A DNA stretch of 64,000 nt, taken from Streptomyces leeuwenhoekii. GTDB taxonomy: Bacteria; Actinomycetota; Actinomycetes; Streptomycetales; Streptomycetaceae. The stretch is taken from positions 3,920,001 through 3,984,000 of the forward strand of contig NZ_LN831790.1 of NCBI RefSeq assembly GCF_001013905.1. Reading direction: 5' to 3'. The notes beneath the pieces are model-generated. The model was given only the letters and a program-made list of their open reading frames with translations, was not told the origin of the DNA and made no database searches. The translations under genes were made by a program, and so were the position numbers. Numbering within the stretch: position 1 is the stretch's first letter; each line of letters begins with the position of its first letter. Of the stretch, positions 34,708 to 43,295 are shown piece by piece.

Positions 34708-36423
34708 ATGCCCGCAGTCCTCGGACTGAACTTCCACCACGACACGGCCGCCGCGTTAGTCGTCGACGGCCGCGTCTACGCCGCAGAAGAGGAGCGCTGG
34801 AGCGGCGTCAAGCACAACCACCCCACCCGCAAGGGCACGCTCACCGCCCCGACCCGTGCACTCCAGTATTGCCTGGAGGCCGCCGGCATCGAAGCGGAGG
34901 ATGTGGACGCTGTCTGGGCGGCCTCCATGCGTCCCACTCCCGCGGCCGGCTGGTGGCTGGCCGAGGAGCGGGAGGAACTCGCCGCCCTCCTGCCCGCCCA
35001 GCTCGGCGAACACCTCCGCCTCCTCTCCCACCACACGGCCCACGTGCTCTCCGGCTACCTGCTCTCCGGGCACGAGCACGCCGCAGGTCTCGTCATCGAC
35101 GCCGGCGGCTCCTCCCTGGGCTCCGACTTCGGCCCGGGCCGGGAGCGCATCACCGGGTACGACCTGTGGCCCGATCGCATCGACCGCCTCCACCAGGGCA
35201 TGCCGGCCGTCGTGCCGGGCCCGGTCGGGCCTCGGCGCGTCCACTCCTCCCTCGGGCACTTCTACCGGAACCTCGCCCAGAGGGTGATCCCACCCGGCGA
35301 CGAGCCTGAGGGCAGCATGATGGCGCTCGCCGCTTTCGGCGATCCCCAGCGCTACGGCGCACACGTCCGCGAACTGGTCCGGCTCGGAGACGAGGGCGAG
35401 GTCCGCATCGATCATCCGTGGGGTTCGGCGGACAGCAGCACACCGCTGCTGCTCGATGGCCGGGCCTGGACCGCCGACAACGTCGCGGAACAGCCGGAAC
35501 ACAAGCGTGCCGACCTGGCCGCCGCCGTCCAGGAGATCTTCGCCGAATCGGTCGTCCACATCGCCCGCCACCTGCAACGACTCACCAGGGCCTCAACGTT
35601 GGTGTTCTCCGGCGGATGTGCCCTGAACTCCCACCTCAACGGCCAGCTGGCCGCCGACAGCGGCTTTGGCACCCTCTTCGTCGCACCGGCCCCGCACGAC
35701 GCCGGCACAGCCGTGGGCGCCGCGCTCTACGGCTGGCACTACCAGCTCGGGCAGGAGCGCCTGCCTGTTCCCACCGACGCTGCCTGGGGCCCCAACCCAG
35801 GCACGCTGCCAACGACAACGGTGCCGCCCGGCTATCACGCCTTGCCCCACCTCGGGCTCGGACTGCCAGCCACAGTGGCGGCACTGCTCGCCGAGCACCG
35901 CATCGTCGGCTGGGTGCAGGGACAGCTCGAATTCGGGCCGCGTGCCCTCGGCCATCGCTCGATCCTCGCGCACCCCGGTCCCGCCGCCACGAGGGACCGA
36001 CTCAACGCGATCAAGAAGCGAGCCGCGTACCGCCCGTTCGCGCCGGCCGTCCTCGCCGAGCACGCCACGGAATGGTTCATGTCGGCGGGCGACCCCTTCA
36101 TGAACCGCGTCGCCACGGTCCGACGGTGCCGAGCCGACCGAGTCGCGGCGGTCACCCACCACGACGGCACCGCCCGCGTCCAGTCCGTCGCCGCCGACCA
36201 CCAGGGCCTGCGCGATCTCCTTGAGCAGTTCCATGGCCTCACCGGGCTGCCGCTGCTGCTGAACACATCCTTCAACCGCAAAGGCGCCCCGATCCTGCGG
36301 ACCGCTGAGCAAGCCGTGGCAGCGGCGGTGGACCTGCGCCTCGACGCTCTCGCCGTCGGGGACACCCTGCTGCTCGCCGACCACATCCCCGATCCCCGTG
36401 CCGCGTCCCTTCGTACGAGGTGA
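34708..36423 (+). CDS. NodU/CmcH-family O-carbamoyltransferase
   Basis: A 571-residue carbamoyltransferase. The N-terminal ASKHA/Kae1-like domain begins GLNFHHDTAAALVVDG and carries SHHTAHVLSGYL (metal-binding His); the C-terminal YrdC-related domain has EFGPRALGHRSIL (about 407) and NTSFNRKGAPI. These enzymes use carbamoyl phosphate and ATP to form carbamoyl-adenylate and carbamoylate a hydroxyl group, typical of antibiotic tailoring. It predicts that the product carries a carbamate. It starts 17 bases after the radical SAM gene with a GGGAGG site. Confidence 0.95.
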   Translation: MPAVLGLNFHHDTAAALVVDGRVYAAEEERWSGVKHNHPTRKGTLTAPTRALQYCLEAAGIEAEDVDAVWAASMRPTPAAGWWLAEEREELAALLPAQLGEHLRLLSHHTAHVLSGYLLSGHEHAAGLVIDAGGSSLGSDFGPGRERITGYDLWPDRIDRLHQGMPAVVPGPVGPRRVHSSLGHFYRNLAQRVIPPGDEPEGSMMALAAFGDPQRYGAHVRELVRLGDEGEVRIDHPWGSADSSTPLLLDGRAWTADNVAEQPEHKRADLAAAVQEIFAESVVHIARHLQRLTRASTLVFSGGCALNSHLNGQLAADSGFGTLFVAPAPHDAGTAVGAALYGWHYQLGQERLPVPTDAAWGPNPGTLPTTTVPPGYHALPHLGLGLPATVAALLAEHRIVGWVQGQLEFGPRALGHRSILAHPGPAATRDRLNAIKKRAAYRPFAPAVLAEHATEWFMSAGDPFMNRVATVRRCRADRVAAVTHHDGTARVQSVAADHQGLRDLLEQFHGLTGLPLLLNTSFNRKGAPILRTAEQAVAAAVDLRLDALAVGDTLLLADHIPDPRAASLRTR

Positions 36424-36428
36424 GGCGG

Positions 36429-37043
36429 ATGGACCCCATCGATCTCGACCACGTCCTGACCGTGCTCGGTACCGCCGCGTGGAGCCCGGACGAGCAGTCC
36501 CGCGCCCGCGTGGCCGCTGGCCTCGCGCTCACGGTCTACGACGGCCACACCCGCGACCAGGGCACGCCATACCTGGAACACCCGCTGGCCGTCGTCAGGC
36601 TCCTGCGAACGGAGATCGGCGTCCGTCACCCCGAGACCCTCTTCCTCGCCCTCCTCCATGACGCCTTGGAGGTGGCCCCTGAGTCGGAGGCACTGCTCGT
36701 CCATCACCTCGGCGGCCCGTTCACCGCCCGCCTGCGTGCCATGACGGCCGACCACCGCCTCGAACAGCGCACGAAGTCCGTCGGCGACGAGACCCGCTGG
36801 CGCGCGAAGCAGGCCGCGCTCCCGCCCGAGGACCTCCTCGTCCGGCTCGCCGACCGCCTGCACAACCTGCGCGACCTCGCCGCGTCCCCGAACCTCGACC
36901 GGCGCCTACGATTCCTCCAGACCCTGGCCGATTTCCACCTCCCCCTCGCCGACGCCGCCCACGACCTCGGCCCCCATCTGGAGACCATGCACGCGCGACT
37001 GCACGCCGAGTACGTCCACCACATACAGGAGGTACGTCCGTGA
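36429..37043 (+). CDS. SpoT/MESH1-like HD-domain phosphohydrolase
   Basis: A 204-residue HD-family protein. The RelA/SpoT hydrolase pattern is clear: H in YDGHTRDQGTPYLEHPLAV, the HD pair in LALLHDALE (about 79) and RLADRLHNLRDL (about 141). No synthetase, TGS or ACT domain is present, so it has the MESH1-like stand-alone layout. Such enzymes hydrolyse ppGpp, NADPH or related nucleotide phosphates. In this operon it may remove phosphate from a nucleotide-like intermediate or alter (p)ppGpp. It overlaps the following glycosyltransferase start. Confidence 0.85.
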   Translation: MDPIDLDHVLTVLGTAAWSPDEQSRARVAAGLALTVYDGHTRDQGTPYLEHPLAVVRLLRTEIGVRHPETLFLALLHDALEVAPESEALLVHHLGGPFTARLRAMTADHRLEQRTKSVGDETRWRAKQAALPPEDLLVRLADRLHNLRDLAASPNLDRRLRFLQTLADFHLPLADAAHDLGPHLETMHARLHAEYVHHIQEVRP

Positions 37044-38027
37044 AACGGGTCGTCTACTCGATGGAGCCGGTCGGCCGGACCGGCGGCCGGGTCTACCTAC
37101 GAATGCTCCACGAGGTGACGGCCGACGACGTGGAATGGCGCGCCGTCCCGGACCACAAGCGGACCTACCGGGTCCGCCGCTGGCGCAAGCTCCGCCACCT
37201 CGCCCGCCTGGCCCCTTCCATACGGGCGCTGCACGGCACCACCGGCACCTTCGTGTGGGACGACCTCAGCCTGCTGCTGTTCACGCCCGAGATGCGCGCC
37301 CGCACGGTGTTCCTCCTGCACCACTACGAGCCGCTCCAACATGACTCCGCCCCCCATCGAGGCCATGCTCTGGGAACGGCTGTTCCGCGTTCTGCCGCAG
37401 TGCGCCGCCGTCGTGTGCGTCGCCCCGTACTGGGCCGACCAGCTCCACGCCCGAGGCGTCCGCAACGTACGGGTGATCTACAACGCCTTCGACATGGCCG
37501 AAGTAGAGCAGGCACGCGGCTACGACCGGGCCGAGTGCCGCGCCGAGTTCGGCCTGCCACCCGACTTGATCGGCGTCTACGCGGGCAAGGCCGTGCACTG
37601 GAAAGGGACCGAGGAGGTCTCGGCAGCCCTGGCCGGCGTTCCCGGACTGCGGGTGATCACCAGCGGCAGCAACACCATCGGCCTCGACAGCGCGCACTAC
37701 GACGTCGAGCGCGAGCGGTACCTGCGTCTGCTGCGCGCCTGTGACGTCGGCGTCTTCCTCCCGCGGATGCGGGAGGGCTGGAGCCGCTGCGCCGCCGAGG
37801 CTTTACTCCTAGGCCTGCCCTGCCTTATCCGCCCGGTGGCCGGCCTGGGCGACCTCGCCGCGCTGGCTGGCCAGCCGGCCCCGGACCTCCGCCACCTCCC
37901 TGCACAGGTCCGGCAGCGCGCGGCGACACGCCACACCGAGGCCAAGGCCGCGTACGAGGCCCTGGCCCGGTTCGACCTGACCTATTTCGGCGACGCCTGG
38001 GGCAACCTCCTGGCGCAGGTCGCCTGA
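37040..38027 (+). CDS. GT4-family glycosyltransferase split by a frameshift
   Basis: The first part (37040 to about 37350) reads RVVYSMEPVGRTGGRVYLRM to FLLHHYEPLQHDSAP. The second part (about 37347-38027) continues PIEAMLWERLFRVLP, IYNAFDMAEVEQARG, GKAVHWKGTEEV and the EX7E motif REGWSRCAAEALLLG. The two frames join if one C is added to the run of six C at about 37350. Joined, the protein is about 330 residues and typical GT4. It may be a true mutation, a phase-variable tract or a sequencing error. Confidence 0.75.
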
Positions 38028-38034
38028 CCAGCGG

Positions 38035-39456
38035 CTAAGCCTGCGCGGCCAGCTTCTTGCTGGCGGCGTCCAGACGGGCCAGCGCGCGGTCCCGGCCGAG
38101 CAGCTCCATGGACTCGAACAGCGGGAGTCCGATCGTCCGGCCGGTGACCGCGACCCGGATGGGCGCCTGGGCCTTGCCCAGCTTCAGGCCGTGCTTCTCG
38201 CCGACGGCGAGCAGGACGGCCTTCAGGTCGTCCGCCTTCCAGTCCGCGACGCCGGCCAGCTCAGCGCGGGCATCCGACAGGATGTCGCCGGCACCTGCCT
38301 TCATCGCCTTGTTCCACGACGCCTCGTCCTCGACCGGCTCGTCGAGGAACAGGAAGTCCACATAGCTGGTGATTTCGGAAAGCAACGCCAGCCGGGTCTG
38401 GGCCAGGGAAGCCGCCGCCTCGAAGACGTCCTTGTCGAACGCCTCCGGCCGCCACGGCGCGTACGGGGCGACGAGCCACGGCGCGCAGGCGGCGGCGAAC
38501 TGCTCCGGCGACAGGGCGCGGATGTACTCGCCGTTGAATGCCGTCAGCTTCTTCACGTCGAAGAAGGCCGGCGCGGTGTTGACGTCCTCGATCCGGAAGA
38601 GCTGCTCCAGCTCCTCGTACGGCCTGATCTCCCGGTCGTCACCCGGGCCCCAGCCGAGCAGCACGAGGTAGTTCACCATCGCCTCGGGCAGGAACCCCTC
38701 GGCGAGGTAGTCCTCCAGCGCCACCTTGTCCCGGCGCTTTGACAGCTTCTGCCGCTTCTCGTTCACGATCACCGGCAGATGCGCCCACACGGGCGGCTTG
38801 GCACCGAGCGCCTCCCACAGCAGCTGCTGCTTCGGCGTGTTCGACAGGTGCTCCTCGCCTCGGATGACCTGCGTGATTCCCTCGTCCAGGTCGTCCACGA
38901 CGTTGGCGATCAGAAAGACCGGGGACCCGTCACCACGAGCGATCACGAAGTCCTCGATCGCGCTGTTCGGGAACGCCGGCTCCCCGCGGACCAGGTCGAC
39001 CACGACGGTCTCCCCCTCGTCCGGCGTCCGGAACCGCAGCGCCCGCCCCTCCTCGAAAGCCAGCCCCCGGTCCCGGCAGAACCCGTCGTACCCGAGGTGC
39101 TCCGACCCCGTGCGCTCCTTCAGCTGCTCCCGGGTGCAGTCGCAGTAGTACGCCCGGCCGGCCGCGAAGAGCTGCTGAGCCGCTTCCCGGTGCCGGTCGG
39201 CGTTGTGTGACTGGAAGTACGGCCCCTCGAAGGCCGGGTCCTCGCCATGGATGCCGATCGCCGCGAGCGCGCTGATGATGCCCTCGGTCCACTCCGGCTT
39301 GTTCCGGGCCGCGTCGGTGTCCTCAATGCGCAGGACGAACCTGCCTCCGGACTGTCGCGCCACCGCCCAGTTGTAGAGAGCGGACCGTGCACCACCGACA
39401 TGGAACATGCCGGTCGGGGACGGGGCGAAACGAACGCGAACCGGGGCAGTAGACAT
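38035..39456 (-). CDS. gltX: Glutamyl-tRNA synthetase, divergent second-type copy
   Basis: A 473-residue class I GluRS. The HIGH-like box is [14 protein letters not shown], the GluRS zinc-like loop [10 protein letters not shown] is present, and the KMSKS-like box is KLSKRRDK; the C-terminal anticodon-binding part ends [16 protein letters not shown]. From memory the housekeeping streptomycete enzyme has HVGLVRTALFNW at the first box, so this looks like a paralogue. It lies inside a mobile element and convergent with a biosynthetic operon. A role in self-resistance or in Glu-tRNA supply is inference. The ATG at 39456 is well placed; a longer upstream frame is not supported. Confidence 0.93.
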   Translation of the reverse strand: MSTAPVRVRFAPSPTGMFHVGGARSALYNWAVARQSGGRFVLRIEDTDAARNKPEWTEGIISALAAIGIHGEDPAFEGPYFQSHNADRHREAAQQLFAAGRAYYCDCTREQLKERTGSEHLGYDGFCRDRGLAFEEGRALRFRTPDEGETVVVDLVRGEPAFPNSAIEDFVIARGDGSPVFLIANVVDDLDEGITQVIRGEEHLSNTPKQQLLWEALGAKPPVWAHLPVIVNEKRQKLSKRRDKVALEDYLAEGFLPEAMVNYLVLLGWGPGDDREIRPYEELEQLFRIEDVNTAPAFFDVKKLTAFNGEYIRALSPEQFAAACAPWLVAPYAPWRPEAFDKDVFEAAASLAQTRLALLSEITSYVDFLFLDEPVEDEASWNKAMKAGAGDILSDARAELAGVADWKADDLKAVLLAVGEKHGLKLGKAQAPIRVAVTGRTIGLPLFESMELLGRDRALARLDAASKKLAAQA

Positions 39457-39777
39457 GCGCTCCAGGGTACCGACGCGGGACCTCTTCCTAGGACCACCCA
39501 ACGTGCGTCGGCACCGACGTCTTTTGGCCGTCCTAGCTGCCTCTGTCTCGTCCCTGACGGCAGTGGCCAGCTCGGGTCTGTTCAGCGCTCCCGGTGCCAC
39601 CTCGTGCCGCGACTAACGAGACCTTGGGACACCACAACGGCGAGATCATGAAGTCATCCGATGGTGAGAAGACCGTGACCGCACGTAACACGTCTTAGCC
39701 GCAGGACTGGGGTAGCACTTTGGTGCGGTTATCCACAGGGCCATCGGTGCTGGTTTCCGATGGCTAGGCTGTGCCGC
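39457..39777. other. Intergenic region between gltX and the methyltransferase gene
   Basis: About 320 bases, divergent promoters expected on both sides. A short plus-strand frame encoding a hydrophobic [19 protein letters not shown] stretch is present but has no ribosome site or family. I see no other feature. Confidence 0.4.
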
Positions 39778-41307
39778 ATGGCAACAGAAGCACCAGAGGT
39801 CGCAACGGATCTTGTACTCCGCACCGAAGCTCGCAGGCAGGAGCTGTCTTCCGCGCTCGATGCCAAGCAGCGCGCGAAGCTGGGCCAGTACTTCACACCA
39901 GCGCCGGCTGCGGAATTCATTGCCTCACTGGCCCGGCTAGAAGCTGCGGATACGATTCGCATCCTGGATCCTGGTGCTGGCGTTGGCTCGCTCACAGCGT
40001 CCCTTGTGACACGAATCCTTCGCGATCTGCCCGGCGCACGGATCAACGTCACCGTCTGCGAAGTCGACCCCCAGTTGCACGACAGCCTGGTAGCCACGCT
40101 GGAAGACTGCGTCAACGCAGCACGCGCAGTCGACAGCCACCTCGAGGTGAACCTCGTGCGAGGTGACTTCATTACCTGGGCGACGGAAGCGGAAGGGATC
40201 TTCGGTGAGCGCCGAGGCCCGTTCGACCTGGTAATCATGAACCCCCCGTATAAGAAGCTTGCCGCGAACTCCCGCGAGCGCAAGGCCGTGACAGCCGCCT
40301 GCACAGAGACGTCCAACCTGTACTCGGCGTTCATGGCTCTCGGGACTCACCTGCTTGCGCCGGGTGGGCAACTGATGGCGATCACGCCCCGTAGCTTTGC
40401 CAACGGCCCTTACTTCCGGCCATTCCGTCGATACTTCCTTGATCGCATGCACATCGACCATGTACATGTATTCGAGGCTCGAAATAAGGTATTCGCCGAC
40501 ACAGACGTACTGCAAGAGAACGTTATTTTTTCAGCTACTCGCACTGACTCCCCCGACCGAGGGCCGGTCACTATTTCGAGCAGCCGCAGCTACTCAAGTG
40601 AGGTCCGCAGCCGTACAGTCCTTTACGAGGACATGGTGCACCCGTCAGATCCGGAGTATTTCATCCACATCAGCGCTGACGAGGAAGACGTCCAACTCGC
40701 CGCAGCCCATGCGAGCCTTCAAGCTACGCTGCCAGAGATTAGCTGCCAAGTATCGACAGGACGCGTAGTAGATTTCCGCAGCAAGGAACATCTGCGACCT
40801 AATCCAGTTGATGGAGCAGTTCCCCTCATCTACCCCCTCCACATGCGTGACGGCGAAATCACTTGGCCCGTTCCCGGGGCGAAGAAAAATAATGCAATCA
40901 TGCTCAACGACGAGACCAGGAAGTTGACCTTCCCGCCCGGCCACTACGTCGTTGTGAAGCGCCTATCCTCCAAGGAGGAAAAGCGTCGCGTTGTCGCCGC
41001 AGTGTTCGATGCAGATAACACTCGATGTGAGCGGATCGGGTTCGAGAATCACGTAAATGTCTTCCATAGCGACGGCGCAGGACTTGCTCGCGATTTCGCC
41101 CGCGGCCTATGCCTTTGGTTGAATTCCACCCTCCTGGATCGCTTCATCAGGCGGTTCAACGGTCACACTCAGGTGAACGCAACCGATCTCAGAAGCCTTC
41201 GCTACCCGAGCAAGAACCAGCTAGAGGCCATCGGTCGCGACTGGCCGCATGGGGCCTTGCCGCAACAAGAGAAGATCGACGACATGGTGGAGCACCACCT
41301 GCAGTAA
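39778..41307 (+). CDS. PstI/BsuBI-type N6-adenine DNA methyltransferase
   Basis: A 509-residue gamma-type N6A methyltransferase. SAM-binding ILDPGAGVGSLTASL (about 62) and the catalytic NPPY in FDLVIMNPPYKK (about 155) are clear; the QYFTP motif (about 42) is the typical N-terminal hallmark. The C-terminal half is the target recognition region (PLIYPLHMRDG). Pairing with a BsuBI/PstI nuclease downstream makes CTGCAG the likely target. An ATG 18 bases upstream is an alternative start. GC content falls from here to about 45300. Confidence 0.9.
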   Translation: MATEAPEVATDLVLRTEARRQELSSALDAKQRAKLGQYFTPAPAAEFIASLARLEAADTIRILDPGAGVGSLTASLVTRILRDLPGARINVTVCEVDPQLHDSLVATLEDCVNAARAVDSHLEVNLVRGDFITWATEAEGIFGERRGPFDLVIMNPPYKKLAANSRERKAVTAACTETSNLYSAFMALGTHLLAPGGQLMAITPRSFANGPYFRPFRRYFLDRMHIDHVHVFEARNKVFADTDVLQENVIFSATRTDSPDRGPVTISSSRSYSSEVRSRTVLYEDMVHPSDPEYFIHISADEEDVQLAAAHASLQATLPEISCQVSTGRVVDFRSKEHLRPNPVDGAVPLIYPLHMRDGEITWPVPGAKKNNAIMLNDETRKLTFPPGHYVVVKRLSSKEEKRRVVAAVFDADNTRCERIGFENHVNVFHSDGAGLARDFARGLCLWLNSTLLDRFIRRFNGHTQVNATDLRSLRYPSKNQLEAIGRDWPHGALPQQEKIDDMVEHHLQ

Positions 41308-41485
41308 GGGTCAAGCGCCGCATCGAGCTGCCCGCTCCTGGTGGCGACTGGCTGTTTCCCGACAAGTTGGCCGAAAACATATCGGCCGATACATGCAGGC
41401 TGGCGGGTCCTGTGGCAGCCCCGCCTGAAGCGCCCTGTAGGGTACCCCCGGCTTATGCACTCGATTGCCTGGGGAGGGCGAGCAA

Positions 41486-42469
41486 GTGACGCGAGAAGAC
41501 CAGGAAAAAAAACTGGGGGAAGCGAAGGAGATTTTGGCGGCTCTTGGAATGCCGCTAAAACAGCAGAACACCCGGACTGCCCTTGTGTTGCTCGCGATGT
41601 TCGACCTCAGCCCCACAGACGATTGGGCAGAGGTTAAGGTCAATACTCTCGGAATCACTGAATGCATGGACTGGATGGCCGAGCACTATCCTGACATCCC
41701 AAAGGGCACGAAAGACCCGACCAAGTATGCGCCGAACAGTCGAGAGTCAGTCCGCAAAGAATCTGTGCATCAACTGGTCTCTGCAGGCATCCTTTTCAAG
41801 AACTCCGATGCCCCAGATAGGGCAACGAACGATAAGAATAACCGCTACCACCCTAGCCCGCTAGCTATAAAGGCGCTTGCAACCTTTGGCACGCCCTCGT
41901 GGAATGACGCCCTGCAAGAGTTCCATAAAGAATGGGGCAAGCTGCGTGAAAAGTGGGCTGCCGAACGAGAGGCTCATCGTGTCCCGGTCGTGCTTCCTAA
42001 CGGCAGCATGAGGTCGCTGAGTCCTGGTGATCATAGCGAACTGATCCGAGCTGTCGTTGAATCCTTCGCACCCCAATTCACTCCTGGGGGCGAAGTCGTG
42101 TACCTGGGAGACACTGGGTCGAAGTGGATCGTCGAAAGACCGGAGTACCTCGCCGAGCTAGGCGTGGCCGTAGACCCCCACGGCAAGATGCCAGACGTAG
42201 TGATCCACTACACGGACAGGGATTGGCTGGTGCTGGTCGAGGCCGTAACCTCGACCGGACCGGTCAACAGCCTCCGAGTTGCACAGCTCAAGGATCTCTT
42301 CGCCGGCGCCCGGCCGGGGCTCGTGTTCGTCACGGCATTCCAGACCAAGAAGAAGTTTCGGCAGTTCGCTGCCGATATCGCTTGGGAGACAGAGGTCTGG
42401 GTCGCAGAAGATAGCACGCATATGGTGCATTTCAACGGGGAGCGCTTCCTGGGCCCCTACGACGACTAG
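41486..42469 (+). CDS. BsuBI/PstI-family type II restriction endonuclease
   Basis: A 327-residue protein. The N-terminal helical domain (about 1-130) and C-terminal catalytic domain fit the BsuBI/PstI family; the catalytic part has YLGDTGSKWIVE, GKMPDVVIHY and LVLVEAVTSTGPVN, then ARPGLVFVTAF. It should cut CTGCAG, protected by the methyltransferase upstream. GTG 41486 has a GGGAGGG site; an ATG 21 bases upstream is less good. The two genes are separated by about 180 bases and no controller gene is seen. Confidence 0.88.
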   Translation: MTREDQEKKLGEAKEILAALGMPLKQQNTRTALVLLAMFDLSPTDDWAEVKVNTLGITECMDWMAEHYPDIPKGTKDPTKYAPNSRESVRKESVHQLVSAGILFKNSDAPDRATNDKNNRYHPSPLAIKALATFGTPSWNDALQEFHKEWGKLREKWAAEREAHRVPVVLPNGSMRSLSPGDHSELIRAVVESFAPQFTPGGEVVYLGDTGSKWIVERPEYLAELGVAVDPHGKMPDVVIHYTDRDWLVLVEAVTSTGPVNSLRVAQLKDLFAGARPGLVFVTAFQTKKKFRQFAADIAWETEVWVAEDSTHMVHFNGERFLGPYDD

Positions 42470-42479
42470 GCTGAATAGC

Positions 42480-42513
42480 GAGGGCCGTCCCGCATGTAGG
42501 CGGGACGGCCCTC
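42480..42513. terminator. Strong bidirectional terminator
   Basis: GAGGGCCGTCCCGC (42480-42493) and GCGGGACGGCCCTC (42500-42513) form a perfect 14-bp stem with a 6-base loop. It lies between the convergent nuclease gene and 5S rRNA gene and can serve both. Confidence 0.9.
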
Positions 42514-42522
42514 AACGATAGA

Positions 42523-42639
42523 TCGGCGACGACCTACTCTCCCACGAGGTCCCCCTCGCAGTACCATCGGCGCTGGCAGGCTTAGCTTCCGGGTTCGGGA
42601 TGTTGCCGGGCGTTTCCCCACCGCTGTGGTCACCGAAAA
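42523..42639 (-). rRNA. rrf: Orphan 5S rRNA gene
   Basis: On the minus strand the core CCGAACCCGGAAGCTAAGCC and CAGCGCCGATGGTACTGC of bacterial 5S is intact over about 117 bases. The terminal helix pairs fully: 5' CGGTGAC with 3' GTCGCCG (one G-T wobble), and the 3' part GGGAGAGTAGGTCG differs from the usual Streptomyces ending that I recall. No 23S or 16S gene is in the window. A TATGAT sequence and a CACCCGCT/AGCGGGTG hairpin lie upstream. It sits inside the mobile element. It could be functional or a remnant. Confidence 0.88.
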
Positions 42640-43295
42640 TTTGCTGACACCCGCTCTCAGCGGGTGACTTCACGCCACGATCATACAGGTGCTCGAGAGT
42701 GCTGACGGCGAGCGTGGGCCAGTTTGACCTTGGCTAGCCGCGCGCAAGCCCTGGCCCTTAGCCAGGCTGGGTCCCAGCTAGCACGTGTGTCATGCATGCC
42801 GGAAAGGGTGTAAGCATGAGCTCAGCGGCATGGCCGCGTGGTGCCCCGCACCCAGCGATTGGAGCCAGGTACAGGGCGCGCGCCATCCGCTACAGCAGTG
42901 CCGGCGAGTGCGTCGGTGATCAGCGCACGCATCGCCGCGATCACCTACTCGTCGCTGAGCCGCCATGAGTCGACATGTAGGCGGAGCTTTGTAGAGGTCG
43001 CACGTTCCTTCGTCTGCTTGGGGCGCACGTTGGGTGGATGTCGCAGCGCTCGCTAACCCGCTTGCCGTACCGCCGCATACGCTCCCGACTTCCGGGTCAG
43101 CACCGGGCGGCGCAAGCACCTCTCACATTGTGTCGTGTCCACACCACAGGGTGCGTCATGGTCGAAAACTGGCCAACTGTGCCCGTCAGTACGTGAGTTA
43201 TCCGGCCACGAGTCGACCTTCGTGCTTTCAGATAGCTACGCTGCATGCTTCCAGAGATCTTGTGACCCAGGCGGATCTGTCATGAAGGGGGAAGC
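42640..43295. other. Gap upstream of 5S and of the GHKL gene
   Basis: About 655 bases. It holds the 5S leader with the CACCCGCT hairpin (about 42649-42668) and a TATGAT box on the minus strand near 42685. The rest has no credible gene in any frame. The final 30 bases carry the AAGGGGG ribosome site of the GHKL gene. Confidence 0.5.

Noticed and set aside
24092..39456. RiPP cluster because of two radical SAM enzymes
   Set aside because: No precursor peptide, RRE domain or RiPP protease was found in the intergenic spaces, which are mostly shorter than 20 bases in the operon.
39407..39616. Short plus-strand frame with a signal-like hydrophobic stretch upstream of the methyltransferase
   Set aside because: No ribosome site, overlaps the gltX 5' end and has no recognisable family.
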